Position numbers and translations under genes: made by a program. This document shows, in pieces, positions 49,853 through 59,148 of a stretch of DNA of 64,000 nt (within the stretch, counting starts at the first letter, position 1; each line of letters opens with the position of its first letter). The notes beneath the pieces are model-generated. The model did no database searches. It was not told where the DNA came from and saw only the letters and a program-made list of their open reading frames with translations. This DNA comes from an uncultured Verrucomicrobiota bacterium (GTDB lineage Bacteria; Verrucomicrobiota; Verrucomicrobiia; Opitutales; UBA9783), in contig CABUVL010000001.1 in assembly GCA_902495005.1 (NCBI GenBank), positions 336,853-400,852 of the forward strand, read 5' to 3'.

Positions 49853-51217
49853 ATGGGTGTAAACTTACATCAATGCTTGTACAGTTCATCGGACGCATTG
49901 AGCATTCACATGCGTTCCATCGAAATTGCGGGGCAGAACATTGCCAATGTAAATAGTGACAATTATGCCACGCGGAAGGTACGTATTTCTTCGTCTCCGA
50001 GAATGAGCGTGGCGGTCGGCCATAGAGGTGGAACGAGTGGCTTTTTGGATTTGGCCGTTGTCACCGATCGCAATGCGTTATTAGATCAGCAACTTATTCA
50101 GTCGATTTCCCGCATGGAGGTCTACAACGAGAAAGTCCAAAATTTTGCCTTATTGGAAAACTTGTTGGGAGAATCTTTTGATACGCAGACGCAAGCTTTA
50201 TCCGCAGGGGGAGATTTCGGGGCACATGGATTGAGCGGGGAATTGTGCGAATTTTTCAATGCCTGTTCCAGTTTGAGTGTGCAACCCGATTCCAAGACGC
50301 ATAAAATAATGCTCGTGTCGACGAGCCAGAATCTTGTTAATCAGTGTAAAAACATCGGACAAAGACTGAATGATACCGATGCGACTTTGACGGCAAAATT
50401 GGAGCAGGATGTTCAAGAAGTCAATACCTTGTTGGCAGACATCGCAGATCAATCGAAAAAGGTGGCCGATTTTGAGAAGTTAAATAGGACGGATAAGGCG
50501 ATTGAGTTGCGTGAAAATCGACAAATAAGCTTGGAAAAGTTGGCACGTTTTATCAATTTTAGCACGCAAGAAGTCGACAACACATTCAGCGTTATATCGG
50601 ATGGTCAGATTTTGACAGAAGGCGATAGGGCAAAAACCCTTTCTTTTGATGTCAATGGGTCAACAATAAAGGTGGGTGAAAAGCAGTTAAATGTGTCTGG
50701 TGGTTCGGTCGCTGGAAGCTTGCTTGGGAAGATGGAACAAATCCCTGAGCTTCAAGGGAAGTTAAATGCCTGGATTGCGTCGTTCGTCGATAATGTTAAT
50801 CGGGCTTATGACGGTAATTTTTTTGCCGGAAATTCACTGGATGATTTTGCAGTCGTTGTGGATGAAAATTCCCTAAAAACAAGTTTAAATGACGAAAATC
50901 CACTGTCGAATGATCGAATTAATGCTTTGCTGTCACTTAGAGAAGAACAGCTGCAAGATTCTGGGACACTGGAGGGAAATTACCAAGAGATTATTGTCGA
51001 TTTTGCCAATCAATATAAGGCCACGCAGGATATGCTGGAGTGCGAATCTTCCGTCAATAAGTTGCTTACGCATCAAAGAGAAAATATGATTGGAGTGTCA
51101 ATTGATTCGCAACTTATTAACTTAATCCAGTCTCAAAAGGCATTCCAAGCGGCCGCAAAAGTGATTTCTATTGTGGATGAGCTGATGGAGCTCTCAATTA
51201 ATCTTACACGGAGGTAA
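49853..51217 (+). CDS. flgK: Hook-filament junction protein FlgK
   Basis: A 454-residue axial protein. The ATG at 49853 has GAGGG five bases upstream; a TTG at 49841 overlaps flgN and is less likely. It has MRSIEIAGQNIANVNSDNYATRKV, the rod/hook motif, then GTSGFLDLAVVTDRNALLDQQL, LLGESFDTQTQAL and a long helical N-terminal region. The C-terminal half contains ELQGKLNAWIASFVDNVNRAYD and ends NMIGVSIDSQLINLIQSQKAFQAAAKVISIVDELMELSI, which is FlgK-specific. Confidence 0.95.
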   Translation: MGVNLHQCLYSSSDALSIHMRSIEIAGQNIANVNSDNYATRKVRISSSPRMSVAVGHRGGTSGFLDLAVVTDRNALLDQQLIQSISRMEVYNEKVQNFALLENLLGESFDTQTQALSAGGDFGAHGLSGELCEFFNACSSLSVQPDSKTHKIMLVSTSQNLVNQCKNIGQRLNDTDATLTAKLEQDVQEVNTLLADIADQSKKVADFEKLNRTDKAIELRENRQISLEKLARFINFSTQEVDNTFSVISDGQILTEGDRAKTLSFDVNGSTIKVGEKQLNVSGGSVAGSLLGKMEQIPELQGKLNAWIASFVDNVNRAYDGNFFAGNSLDDFAVVVDENSLKTSLNDENPLSNDRINALLSLREEQLQDSGTLEGNYQEIIVDFANQYKATQDMLECESSVNKLLTHQRENMIGVSIDSQLINLIQSQKAFQAAAKVISIVDELMELSINLTRR

Positions 51218-51220
51218 GTG

Positions 51221-52117
51221 ATGAATGTATCTAGTTTAGGTTTTAGCAATCAATTTATTGAACATGTCCAGTCCTTACAGAGGAGGCAATTACATTGTAT
51301 GCAAACGATTGCAAGTGGACGTACTTTTCAAAATGTGAGTGATTCGCCCGCTGTAACGGCTTCATTATTGAAAATTCAAGGGGAGCAAAGTCAAGTTTCT
51401 CAATATAAGCAGAATTTATTGCAGGCAAAATCGCTCATCGATGAAACCTACAGTTCTGTTGAGCAACTTTATCAGCTCAATGTTGAAATGGGGGTCTTGG
51501 CCACACAGTATTCAGATTTAAATAAAGCGGCCTTACCGGCATTGCAGAATGATTTCAATAATTTGTTGGAGCAATGCCTGCATGTGGCGAACGTAAAGCA
51601 CTTAAATCAATACCTGTTCGCAGGTGATAAACTGTCGACACAGCCTTTCAATGTTGACCGTGACGATGGGCAAATAACGGACGTGTCGTACGTAGGATCT
51701 GAAACGGTTAATACCATTGCTGTGGGCACCAATACTTCCTTAAACCCCGTCGCAGAGCCGGATGAGAATAAGGAGATTTTAACGGTGTTAAAGAACTTAG
51801 TCGCTCTTCAGAAAGAACTTAATCAACCCAACTTGGATAATGAACGGATTCGTACGCTCAGCCAAACGGTTAATAGTAGTAATGAAAATGCTTTGATCAA
51901 TATCATGGGCAATTTGAGCGCAAAGATGATCAGCCTCGATCACCTGGAGCAGCAAAATGTTTTGCGCAATGAAAATCTCAACGATCTTGTTTCGGATCAT
52001 ACGGATGCGGATGTGGCCACTTTTATGCTACACTTAACGCAGTCTCAAGCCGCCTATCAAGCTGCGCTGCACACGGGAAGTAAGGTTTTGGGCCTTTCAC
52101 TCCTGAATTTTTTATAA
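51221..52117 (+). CDS. flgL: Hook-filament junction protein FlgL
   Basis: A 298-residue flagellin-like protein. GGAGG lies six bases before the ATG at 51221. The N-terminal ND0 helix reads LQRRQLHCMQTIASGRTFQNVSDSPAVTASLLKIQGEQSQVSQYKQNL, and the C-terminal CD0 reads TDADVATFMLHLTQSQAAYQAALHTGSKVLGLSLLNFL. Both terminal coiled coils are typical of FlgL. It joins the hook to the flagellin filament with FlgK. It is 3 bases beyond the flgK stop. Confidence 0.92.
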   Translation: MNVSSLGFSNQFIEHVQSLQRRQLHCMQTIASGRTFQNVSDSPAVTASLLKIQGEQSQVSQYKQNLLQAKSLIDETYSSVEQLYQLNVEMGVLATQYSDLNKAALPALQNDFNNLLEQCLHVANVKHLNQYLFAGDKLSTQPFNVDRDDGQITDVSYVGSETVNTIAVGTNTSLNPVAEPDENKEILTVLKNLVALQKELNQPNLDNERIRTLSQTVNSSNENALINIMGNLSAKMISLDHLEQQNVLRNENLNDLVSDHTDADVATFMLHLTQSQAAYQAALHTGSKVLGLSLLNFL

Positions 52118-52129
52118 AGGATTTATACG

Positions 52130-52567
52130 ATGTTGTGGTACCAACAAAATACGCCATTAGCTACACAAGCATTACCTGCCAAAGTTTCTGTAACGGATGG
52201 ACTTATTGGCATGCCGGATTATAAAAATTTTATTTTAAAGCGCTGTGAGGATACGCCATTCGTTGAATTGCGTTCTTTAGAAGAACCGCATCTTGGCTTT
52301 TGGTCGATTGACCCATTCGTGTGCGTCCAAAATTATGCTTTGGCTATTGCCGATGAAGATGTAAGAGCTTTGGAAATAAGCGAGGTGTCCGATATTTTAA
52401 TTTTAACTTTGGCAATTGTTTCTCAAAGGAAAATTACGTTGAATACGATGGCCCCTTTGTGCATACATCGCACGCGTCTTATCGGGAAACAAATTATTCC
52501 TGAAAATTACAAGTCGTATTCTGCAAAACACGTTCTTTACGAGGAGGCCGTCACATGCTTGTCTTAA
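52130..52567 (+). CDS. fliW: Flagellar assembly factor FliW
   Basis: A 145-residue protein. It shows the FliW pattern: GLIGMPDYKNFILKRCEDTPFVELRSLEEPHLGFWSIDPFVCVQNYALAIADEDV, then LILTLAIVSQRKITLNTMAPLCIHRTRLIGKQII. FliW binds flagellin and CsrA. When flagellin is exported, free FliW sequesters CsrA and relieves translational repression. It has AAAGGA before the start, and its end overlaps csrA by 13 bases, which supports a partner-switch pair. Confidence 0.93.
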   Translation: MLWYQQNTPLATQALPAKVSVTDGLIGMPDYKNFILKRCEDTPFVELRSLEEPHLGFWSIDPFVCVQNYALAIADEDVRALEISEVSDILILTLAIVSQRKITLNTMAPLCIHRTRLIGKQIIPENYKSYSAKHVLYEEAVTCLS

Positions 52568-52818
52568 CGCGTAAGTTGAATGAGTCGATTGTCATTATCA
52601 GCACGAACGGTGAACTCGTTACGGTTGGCATATCTCGTGTCGATAACGAACGTGTTAAGTTGGGGATTGAAGCGCCTCAAAATGTAAAAATTTTTCGCAA
52701 GGAAGTGTACGAGAGTATCTTGGAGTCCAACGCCGATGCTCAATGTAATATAGATCAATTAAATAAACAAAAAATTAAGTCCTTGATGGGGGCGATGAAA
52801 TTGCGCAAGCAAGAGTAA
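52555..52818 (+). CDS. csrA: Carbon storage / translational regulator CsrA
   Basis: An 87-residue RNA-binding repressor. It starts MLVLTRKLNESIVI, and has VKLGIEAPQNVKIFRKEVYESI, the CsrA core with the RNA-contacting Arg and the V-x-V/I-x-R-x-E-V-Y segment. The C-terminal 25 residues (NIDQLNKQKIKSLMGAMKLRKQE) extend beyond the usual 61-70 residues and may contact FliW, as in the FliW-dependent CsrA type. GAGGAGG lies six bases before the start, the strongest ribosome-binding site in the operon. It ends the flagellar operon. Confidence 0.95.
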   Translation: MLVLTRKLNESIVIISTNGELVTVGISRVDNERVKLGIEAPQNVKIFRKEVYESILESNADAQCNIDQLNKQKIKSLMGAMKLRKQE

Positions 52819-52897
52819 TTAAATGAAATACAAGTCATTTTTTGCTTTGACATTTCCGCTGAAATAAATTCTGCTAATAGCATCCTATGTGTTGATA

Positions 52898-52990
52898 GGA
52901 GAGATGGCTGAGTGGTCTAAAGCGCCTTCCTGCTAAGAAGGTAAGTCCTCATAAGGGGCTTCGAGGGTTCAAATCCCTCTCTCTCCGCCA
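52898..52990 (+). tRNA. tRNA-Ser(GCU)
   Basis: A 93-base class II tRNA. The acceptor stem ggagaga pairs with tctctcc, followed by discriminator G and encoded CCA (52988-52990). The anticodon stem ccttcct...agaagg presents GCT (52932-52934), followed by a long variable arm (taagtcctcataaggggcttc) and a T arm gagggttcaaatccctc. It reads AGC and AGU. It lies 79 bases after csrA and may have its own promoter (ttgaca at 52847). Confidence 0.96.
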
Positions 52991-53102
52991 GTCCGAGACG
53001 CCGATACGTTGGGCTGAGGTTAGGTTAACATGAACTTGTGTGCGAAGGGGATTGTTAATTTTTGTAGATTTTAACCGTTTATTTGATTGAAAGAATTTAA
53101 GA

Positions 53103-53978
53103 ATGCCTAAAGTCTCAATTATTGTCCCTATTTTTAACGCGGAAAAGTACATTGAAAAATGTTTAAATACGCTCGTTAATCAGACGCTGCAAGATATAGA
53201 GATCATTTGTGTCAATGATGGATCTACGGACCATTCTATGGATCCCGTTAAAAAGTTGGCAGCCGAGGATACTCGCATAAAAATAATTGAGCAGGCCCAT
53301 CAAAAACAAGGCGCTGCGCGGAATAATGGCATGAAAATTGCGAGCGGCGAATACCTGGGGTTTGTAGATGCCGATGATTGGGTTGATGTGGATTTCTTTG
53401 AAAAATTGTACAATGCGGCCCAAGCATACAAGGTCGACATCGCGCTTGCAAACAATATTCGGGTCGATGAGGACGGAAAAGGCCAAAAGAAACGTTTAAG
53501 TATTGAAAAGGAAGAAGTATTTACAACGCTTCAGGGGAAATTTGATGCCTGCCATCAATGGAGAAATCAATGCCCTACCAATAAAATTTATAGGCGTACT
53601 TTATTTATAGAACATCATCTTACTTGGCCCGAAGGCATGTATTGTGAAGATAAGTTTTTGTCGACACAAGTGGTCTATTATGCTAACGGACTTGTGACCG
53701 TTCCTGGTGTAAATTATTATTATTATAGAAATCCGACTTCAACCGTTAATCTTAAGACCAAGGAACACGTCATTCAACGCACCAAGGATAATAACAAGGC
53801 CAAGAGAGATATTTTAAATTTCCTAAAAGAGAAAAAAGCGGAGGTCAGAGATAACTTTTGGGCCACTAAAGTGGACAAGCGCCTGTTTAATCTACCCCTG
53901 TATCGAGTCGAAGAAAGTTTACACTCGGAAGTTCACCTCTTATTTGGACTTATTCCCATTTTTTGGCGCAGACGTTAA
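53103..53978 (+). CDS. Family 2 glycosyltransferase
   Basis: A 291-residue GT-A-fold glycosyltransferase. It starts PKVSIIVPIFNAEKYIEKCLNTLVNQTLQDIEIICVNDGSTDHS, followed by QGAARNNGMKIASGEYLGFVDADDWV; DADD is the DxD metal motif and QGAARN the family turn. The C-terminal 130 residues (after NKIYRRTLF) fit LPS or capsule transferases. It ends in a hydrophobic/basic tail (LLFGLIPIFWRRR) that may attach to the membrane. The acceptor is unknown; it may act on LPS given the kdsA and heptose genes nearby. It follows the tRNA gene. Confidence 0.93.
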   Translation: MPKVSIIVPIFNAEKYIEKCLNTLVNQTLQDIEIICVNDGSTDHSMDPVKKLAAEDTRIKIIEQAHQKQGAARNNGMKIASGEYLGFVDADDWVDVDFFEKLYNAAQAYKVDIALANNIRVDEDGKGQKKRLSIEKEEVFTTLQGKFDACHQWRNQCPTNKIYRRTLFIEHHLTWPEGMYCEDKFLSTQVVYYANGLVTVPGVNYYYYRNPTSTVNLKTKEHVIQRTKDNNKAKRDILNFLKEKKAEVRDNFWATKVDKRLFNLPLYRVEESLHSEVHLLFGLIPIFWRRR

Positions 53979-54017
53979 ACTGCACCTCATGCCTTTGGAG
54001 CATTGTTTTTAACTTGC

Positions 54018-54824
54018 CTACTTATTGAGGAACTTCCACAAGCTGAGGCAATGGTCGACGAAGCTGGGCAATTGCGCCAAAGGGGTTTGAATTTGTTTGT
54101 CCGATATGGCCTCTGAGGGATTGGGATGCGTTTCGATGTATATGCCTTGGGCGCCTGCGGCCAGTGCGGCTTTAGCCAATGTTTCCGCGTATTGACAATC
54201 TCCGTGTGTGAATTCAGAGCCGATCCCTGGCATTTGCAAACTGTGGGTTGCGTCGAATAAGGTCGGGTGGCCGTTTGCTTTTAAAATGGGGAATGTGCGC
54301 ATGTCGACAACCAAATTTCCGTAACCAAAGGTCGTACCGCGTTCCGTTTGCCAAATTTCCGTGGCACCGAACGCCTCCAGCTTTTGAACGACAAACTTCA
54401 TGTCCATGGGGGCTAAAAATTGTCCTTTCTTCACGTTGACGGGTAATTTTGTCTGTGCGGCGGCCTTGAGTAAATCTGTTTGTCGGCACAAAAATGCGGG
54501 AATTTGTAAGGCATCGCAGGTGGATGATACGATGGCTGCCTGCTCCGGAAGATGAATGTCGGTAATGACGGGGAGTCGATAATCGGATTTTATTTGAGAC
54601 AAAATTTCTAAACCTTCTTTAAGCCCAACGCCTCGCATGCCATTGACACAGGTGCGGTTTGCTTTGTCAAAGGATGACTTAAATACGATGGTTAAATCAT
54701 CGGCGTATCGATCTTGTAAATCTTTTAAAACTCTTGCGACCTCGTTGGCAATGGCGGTTGATTCTAAGGCGCACGGACCGGCGATTAGGAATAGTTTGTC
54801 CGAATTGAATAGGGAAGTTTTCAT
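54018..54824 (-). CDS. kdsA: 3-deoxy-8-phosphooctulonate synthase (KDO-8-P synthase)
   Basis: A 268-residue TIM-barrel enzyme that condenses arabinose-5-phosphate with PEP to KDO-8-P, for LPS core. Motifs: LFLIAGPCALESTAIA, VFKSSFDKANRTCVNGMRGVGLKEGLEIL with the KxSFDKANR PEP-binding block, PAFLCRQTDLLKAAAQT and VKKGQFLAPMDMK, then ERGTTFGYGNLVVDMRTFP. The end EAISDKQIQTPLAQLPSFV is the family tail. It starts three bases after the AsmA-like gene, so the two are an operon. Confidence 0.97.
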   Translation of the reverse strand: MKTSLFNSDKLFLIAGPCALESTAIANEVARVLKDLQDRYADDLTIVFKSSFDKANRTCVNGMRGVGLKEGLEILSQIKSDYRLPVITDIHLPEQAAIVSSTCDALQIPAFLCRQTDLLKAAAQTKLPVNVKKGQFLAPMDMKFVVQKLEAFGATEIWQTERGTTFGYGNLVVDMRTFPILKANGHPTLFDATHSLQMPGIGSEFTHGDCQYAETLAKAALAAGAQGIYIETHPNPSEAISDKQIQTPLAQLPSFVDHCLSLWKFLNK

Positions 54825-54827
54825 GGG

Positions 54828-57800
54828 TTAAAAATTTGAAAAAATAGTTTGAAGTTTAGAAGAAAGATTTTCCAGCGCGTTATCTTGCATTTCCTCGGAA
54901 GAACTACTCGGTTTTGGGCTGTAATTGAGCAAGCGTAATAAGTCGCTGTAATCGAGTTTTTCTAGAGTTCCCCCTAGATGAACTTTGGGCCCTAAGTAGT
55001 AGCCATCGAAATCAGTTTTCTGTTCGTCAAAGGGCAAGTAACGCATTAACGGGCCCGATTTGCCGTTGAGCTGAAAATCAAATGCGACGGCTTGCTGGTT
55101 CATGTCAATTTTTTCATCTAGGCCCACGGTTCCGTTAAAGTGCAATGACAGATCATCGTTTTTAATACAAGCTTGCTTTATCGTTATGGCTTGACCCGGT
55201 GTGAATTGTGCGTGGGCCGATAGGCGTTGAAATGGAATCGATTGACAATAAGAAACGAAAACGCCCAGTGTACTCATTTCAAAAACACGGCCGCCCACTA
55301 AAAGTCCCAACGTGTTTGTCAGCCCGTTGACGACCTGTGAAGTTGGGTTGTTTTGTTGGAATGGCTTGATCATCCCTTGCTTGATATCCAGCTGGGCATT
55401 GCCACTTAATTGCTTTATGGATAATTCATTGATCGGACAACTTAGGTCTGCTTTGAAATCCATGGATCCCTGAATGAGGGGGTAGGTCTTGGTGTACAAT
55501 TGTAAATATTGTAAAAGTTGCAAACCTTGTTGCAGATCAATTGATTGGCATTGAATGTTCGCCTTGATGGTTTTGCTCGGACTGAGTGTAATTTTGCTGT
55601 CCAATGTGCCGGCAAGTAAATTGCAGGTGGATTTTACGGAAGCTGTAGTCGGTGTATAGGTTAACTGCGTGTTTAAATTTTCAATGCAATGAGGTGCGTA
55701 GGACAACAATTTTGTAGAAGCGGGTGGCGTGGAATTTTGCACGTTTGATTTTTTTGAAATTTGATCCGTGTTATCATTGTTTGCCACGCTGGTTTGCGTC
55801 TTGGTCGGAGCCTGTACCTTAAAAGTAGAGGTTAACATTGGCACAAGTTTTTGTTCAAAACTGTCCTTGAAAAGTTTTGCCTGCGTGTAAGCCTCTTGAA
55901 GGTCGCCCACTTGAATCGATTGGCTGTTGAGTTGAGCTTTTACTTCCTTGCTAATTTCGTTAAATTCAAGAGCAATATTTGCGTCACTTAGGTGCTGTGC
56001 ATGACGTAATTCAATTGGGCCTTTCAAATGGTATACGCCATTGTCTTTATCGATACTGCCTTGTAGGTCCAGGGTGCAGGGGCTTTTAACGGGAGATAAA
56101 TTAATGTGATAGTTGGCGTTTAACTGCTTATCGAAATCCCAATGAATTGATCCGTTTCCTATGATGCCGGGTAGATCGACGAGAAGCCCTTGCAGACTGA
56201 GGTCATCCAGCTGCGATTGGATTTTGCCCTTACTCTTTGCAAGTTCTAAATGATTTTTTTGTAGGGTCCAGTAGAGGGATAAGTCCCCGTTGAGCAGCGC
56301 TTGTCCGTCGGGCTCACCTTGCAAATAACATGAATCTAACTTAAACGACAGATTTTTTGTGGGGGTGTAGGTGAGAGTTGGGCATAATTTCAGCTGATGG
56401 CAATGGAGTAATGGCGTATCGTTGAGAGAAGAAAATGCCCCCTGATTTACGCATAGTTCTTTGTTGGTATAAAATTGCCAGGCATTGTCTTGTATTTTGA
56501 GACCGCCTTCCCACGAGCAGAGTCCTGAGAATTGCCCGTACTTTTGAAAGGGATTGAGAATGGCCAAGGGCAAATAATCCATTTTAATCGTCAGTAAATT
56601 GCCTTTGTTTTGCGGTAATCGACCTGCGTACAATTCATTTAAATTGCAGGCGAATGGATTACCTAATTGTGCCGTTAAGAGTGAAAGATCTGTAGACGGA
56701 TCATAGAGGTTTAAATCCCATTTCGAAAGCGACATGGATTTTTTTGTTAGATCAAATTCGAAGGCGTGATGGAGCGATAATGCCATGGAATTGAGGAAGG
56801 TGTACTTTGAGAAGTAGGGTTGTTGCGCGCACCCTTGTCCGTAAATTTTACCTTGTCCGGAGGTTTTGATCCGTTGTAAATGATTTTTTTGAAAGCTAAA
56901 CTCGCCCGATTGGGACGTCTTAAGAAGCTGTTGGTGCTTGTTGTCCAGGATGTGTAAGTCGACAACGTAGCGAAAATGGTTTAGGGTTGAATTGCAACTC
57001 AGTTGAGGGTGAATTTTTATTTGTAAATTTTCAAAAATAGGCGTGGTAGCGTTTTGCCAAGTAATTTGTGTAATGCGTGTGGGTTGTGGGGCGCTAATTT
57101 TCCATTCGTTTTTATCCCAGGAAAATTCAAGATTACTGTCTTCAATTTGCCCTTGTAATTTGTAATCGTGCAAGAAAGGCTCAAAAATTGTGCACGGTAT
57201 GTTTTTTAAAGAGAGAGAAAGCACACGTTGATCTGCCTGCAAGGGTTTAATGGATTGGGAATCTGTGGAATAAGTAAGTGGATGCAGTAAATTACTGTTA
57301 AAAAAGACCTTGTGTGTATTTTTTTGTTTTAACAGACAATTGAACTGCTTAAATACGATGCTGTCTTTATTAAAGTTAGCGCCGAGTTCTGTCTTTATGC
57401 TGAGTACGGGTAATTGTGCCAAGGTGGGATTAATTTTACCCAAGTCTTTTACCCATGTGCTGACATAAGTGTGCGTTTCAATGCTTAATTTTGGACGCAA
57501 GACATTGACTTGGCCTTCTGCCATGACGGAAAGTGTCGGTACGGCACCTGTCAAAAATGTTTTTAGAATAGTGTGGTCAAATAATCCCTGCCAATGTGCG
57601 GAGATGGCCTTTGAGCCCTTGCGAAAGAAGTTGCACGTGATGAGGAGATCGTTGGCAGAACCGTAGTGACCTTCTATTTTAAGGTATTGTTTTTGGTCTT
57701 GTTCTTCTGCGAAAATGTTAAGGGAGCAGAGCGGGTAAATTTTATCTTTATTGCGAATTCTCATTTGATGAAGGACGCGCAATTTATCTAATTTTCCTTT

Positions 57801-58475
57801 TAAATTTTCGGACAATTGAATGTCTCCGTGGAGATTAACCTGAGAAATGGGAGCGTATTGCGTGATCTCAAGTTGAGCGGAGTACTTGCCGTTGCAGATT
57901 TGTTCTGGGCACAAGTCGCTTAATTGAATTTGGAAGGGGGCAATTTTAATGTTTTTGTAGTGCCCTTGTCCCTGTATGGATAGGTGTTGGAGATAAAACT
58001 TGCACGGTAGTTGTAAATATCCAAAGAGTCCGTCGGCTAATTTTGGCGGGAGGCTACTGGGGAGTAAACTTGCCTCTTGTACTTGAGGCTTATTGAGCCT
58101 GTCGGGCAAGTTTTTAATGTCAAAGTTAATGGCGCCTTCAAAGTTTTGAATGTGGAGGCCCCTGCCGAGTAAAAGTTTCCACGGTTGCCATTGGAGCTTA
58201 AAGTTGGCAACTTGAATGGAAGACGTTTTGTTGACTAATTCGAGTGAGGTGAAACTGATGGCGTCTGCATTTCCTTTGTAGTCAACAAAATTTACTTGTT
58301 GAAAGAAAAGTCTTAATCCACCTTGAAGGAGTAATTTTTGCAATGGTCCAACTTTTAGGACGGCGAAAATAGCTACTAATGATAAAGCTAGGCAGAGCCC
58401 CGTAAGCTTCAAAATTTTTTTATACAATCTTCTCACGACAAGGTTTAAATTAGAAATTTTCTTTGTATTTGCCAA
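54828..58475 (-). CDS. Giant AsmA-family protein, likely envelope lipid-transport bridge
   Basis: A 1215-residue protein with one N-terminal membrane anchor (about residues 20-45, ILKLTGLCLALSLVAIFAVL) and a long repetitive beta-rich body (repeats of the type LxLSxNLKGKLxxLxVxxxMxI, GxIHWDFDxxxNxxYHINLSP). The C-terminal AsmA domain has SGNAQLDIKQGMIKP and FNGTVGLDEKIDMNQQAVAFDFQLNG, as in AsmA, YhdP and TamB-like bridges. These span the periplasm and carry phospholipids. The start is a TTG with no ribosome-binding site; a GTG about 14 codons downstream is an alternative. It is coupled with kdsA, supporting an envelope role. Confidence 0.85.
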   Translation of the reverse strand: MANTKKISNLNLVVRRLYKKILKLTGLCLALSLVAIFAVLKVGPLQKLLLQGGLRLFFQQVNFVDYKGNADAISFTSLELVNKTSSIQVANFKLQWQPWKLLLGRGLHIQNFEGAINFDIKNLPDRLNKPQVQEASLLPSSLPPKLADGLFGYLQLPCKFYLQHLSIQGQGHYKNIKIAPFQIQLSDLCPEQICNGKYSAQLEITQYAPISQVNLHGDIQLSENLKGKLDKLRVLHQMRIRNKDKIYPLCSLNIFAEEQDQKQYLKIEGHYGSANDLLITCNFFRKGSKAISAHWQGLFDHTILKTFLTGAVPTLSVMAEGQVNVLRPKLSIETHTYVSTWVKDLGKINPTLAQLPVLSIKTELGANFNKDSIVFKQFNCLLKQKNTHKVFFNSNLLHPLTYSTDSQSIKPLQADQRVLSLSLKNIPCTIFEPFLHDYKLQGQIEDSNLEFSWDKNEWKISAPQPTRITQITWQNATTPIFENLQIKIHPQLSCNSTLNHFRYVVDLHILDNKHQQLLKTSQSGEFSFQKNHLQRIKTSGQGKIYGQGCAQQPYFSKYTFLNSMALSLHHAFEFDLTKKSMSLSKWDLNLYDPSTDLSLLTAQLGNPFACNLNELYAGRLPQNKGNLLTIKMDYLPLAILNPFQKYGQFSGLCSWEGGLKIQDNAWQFYTNKELCVNQGAFSSLNDTPLLHCHQLKLCPTLTYTPTKNLSFKLDSCYLQGEPDGQALLNGDLSLYWTLQKNHLELAKSKGKIQSQLDDLSLQGLLVDLPGIIGNGSIHWDFDKQLNANYHINLSPVKSPCTLDLQGSIDKDNGVYHLKGPIELRHAQHLSDANIALEFNEISKEVKAQLNSQSIQVGDLQEAYTQAKLFKDSFEQKLVPMLTSTFKVQAPTKTQTSVANNDNTDQISKKSNVQNSTPPASTKLLSYAPHCIENLNTQLTYTPTTASVKSTCNLLAGTLDSKITLSPSKTIKANIQCQSIDLQQGLQLLQYLQLYTKTYPLIQGSMDFKADLSCPINELSIKQLSGNAQLDIKQGMIKPFQQNNPTSQVVNGLTNTLGLLVGGRVFEMSTLGVFVSYCQSIPFQRLSAHAQFTPGQAITIKQACIKNDDLSLHFNGTVGLDEKIDMNQQAVAFDFQLNGKSGPLMRYLPFDEQKTDFDGYYLGPKVHLGGTLEKLDYSDLLRLLNYSPKPSSSSEEMQDNALENLSSKLQTIFSNF

Positions 58476-58587
58476 TTTGTTTTTGCAATTTTTTGTAAAT
58501 CGGCGGCCGTGTTATTCCTTCTGTTATTTCTCCAAGATTGTCAAAACGATTTTTCCGTTGAGGGGGAAATGTTCCTACAGCTTTGTT

Positions 58588-59055
58588 TTAGGGCAATCGT
58601 TGGTATAATTTGCAAAATGCAGTGGTGAAAATAACTTCTTCGCAGGGGCTTCCATCTTCTTCCAAGATTTGCAGCCTAATGGATCGTGTGCGCTTGGGCG
58701 TCGGTCCGCACGTGCGCCATTGGGCTTTGCCGCGTGACCAATATTGCCAGTGCGCGTTCTTGTGCGCGGGTAAATGAAGTGATGGAGTGGACTGCCCGGG
58801 AAGATCGTGCGTGCTTATGTCCGTGCTGTGTTGTCCGTCAATGACTGAGAAGGTGTTTTTTGTATACTTGAACTGTTGCCCTTTTCTTATGATAGGGGAC
58901 AATCGTTCATAAACATTGAAGCACTTTGTCGGGTGAGGCTGTCGCTTTTGTACGGACTGAAGGCTCGTTAAGGTGAGTTTGATGAGCAAAGTAACGATGC
59001 ACAAACAAATTGTAACTTCCAACAGCGTGCTACCTGATTTTGATCGTTTGCCCAT
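58588..59055 (-). CDS. Type IV pilin/pseudopilin-like protein
   Basis: A 155-residue protein with a prepilin peptidase site: MGKRSKSG/STLLEVTICLCIVTLLIKLTLT, with glycine before the cut and glutamate at +5 of the mature helix. The ATG at 59055 has AAGG seven to eight bases upstream. The first ATG at 59103 would give an unusually long leader. The remaining domain has PTKCFNVYERLSPIIRKGQQF and is unlike the other pilin-like protein at 33428. It stands alone, divergent from hup. Confidence 0.75.
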   Translation of the reverse strand: MGKRSKSGSTLLEVTICLCIVTLLIKLTLTSLQSVQKRQPHPTKCFNVYERLSPIIRKGQQFKYTKNTFSVIDGQHSTDISTHDLPGQSTPSLHLPAHKNAHWQYWSRGKAQWRTCGPTPKRTRSIRLQILEEDGSPCEEVIFTTAFCKLYQRLP

Positions 59056-59148
59056 GTGCCAGCCTTTTTCTTGGAGAATAGCATTGACCTTGAAAAAGTT
59101 CAATGTTTCTATTGCATTAATTTAAAAAGATTTGAAAATAATAATCAT

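Noticed and set aside
52949..53152. 67-codon minus-strand frame ending in the tRNA-Ser gene (ERDLNPRSPL)
   Set aside because: This peptide is the well-known antisense translation of tRNA-Ser genes. Spurious.
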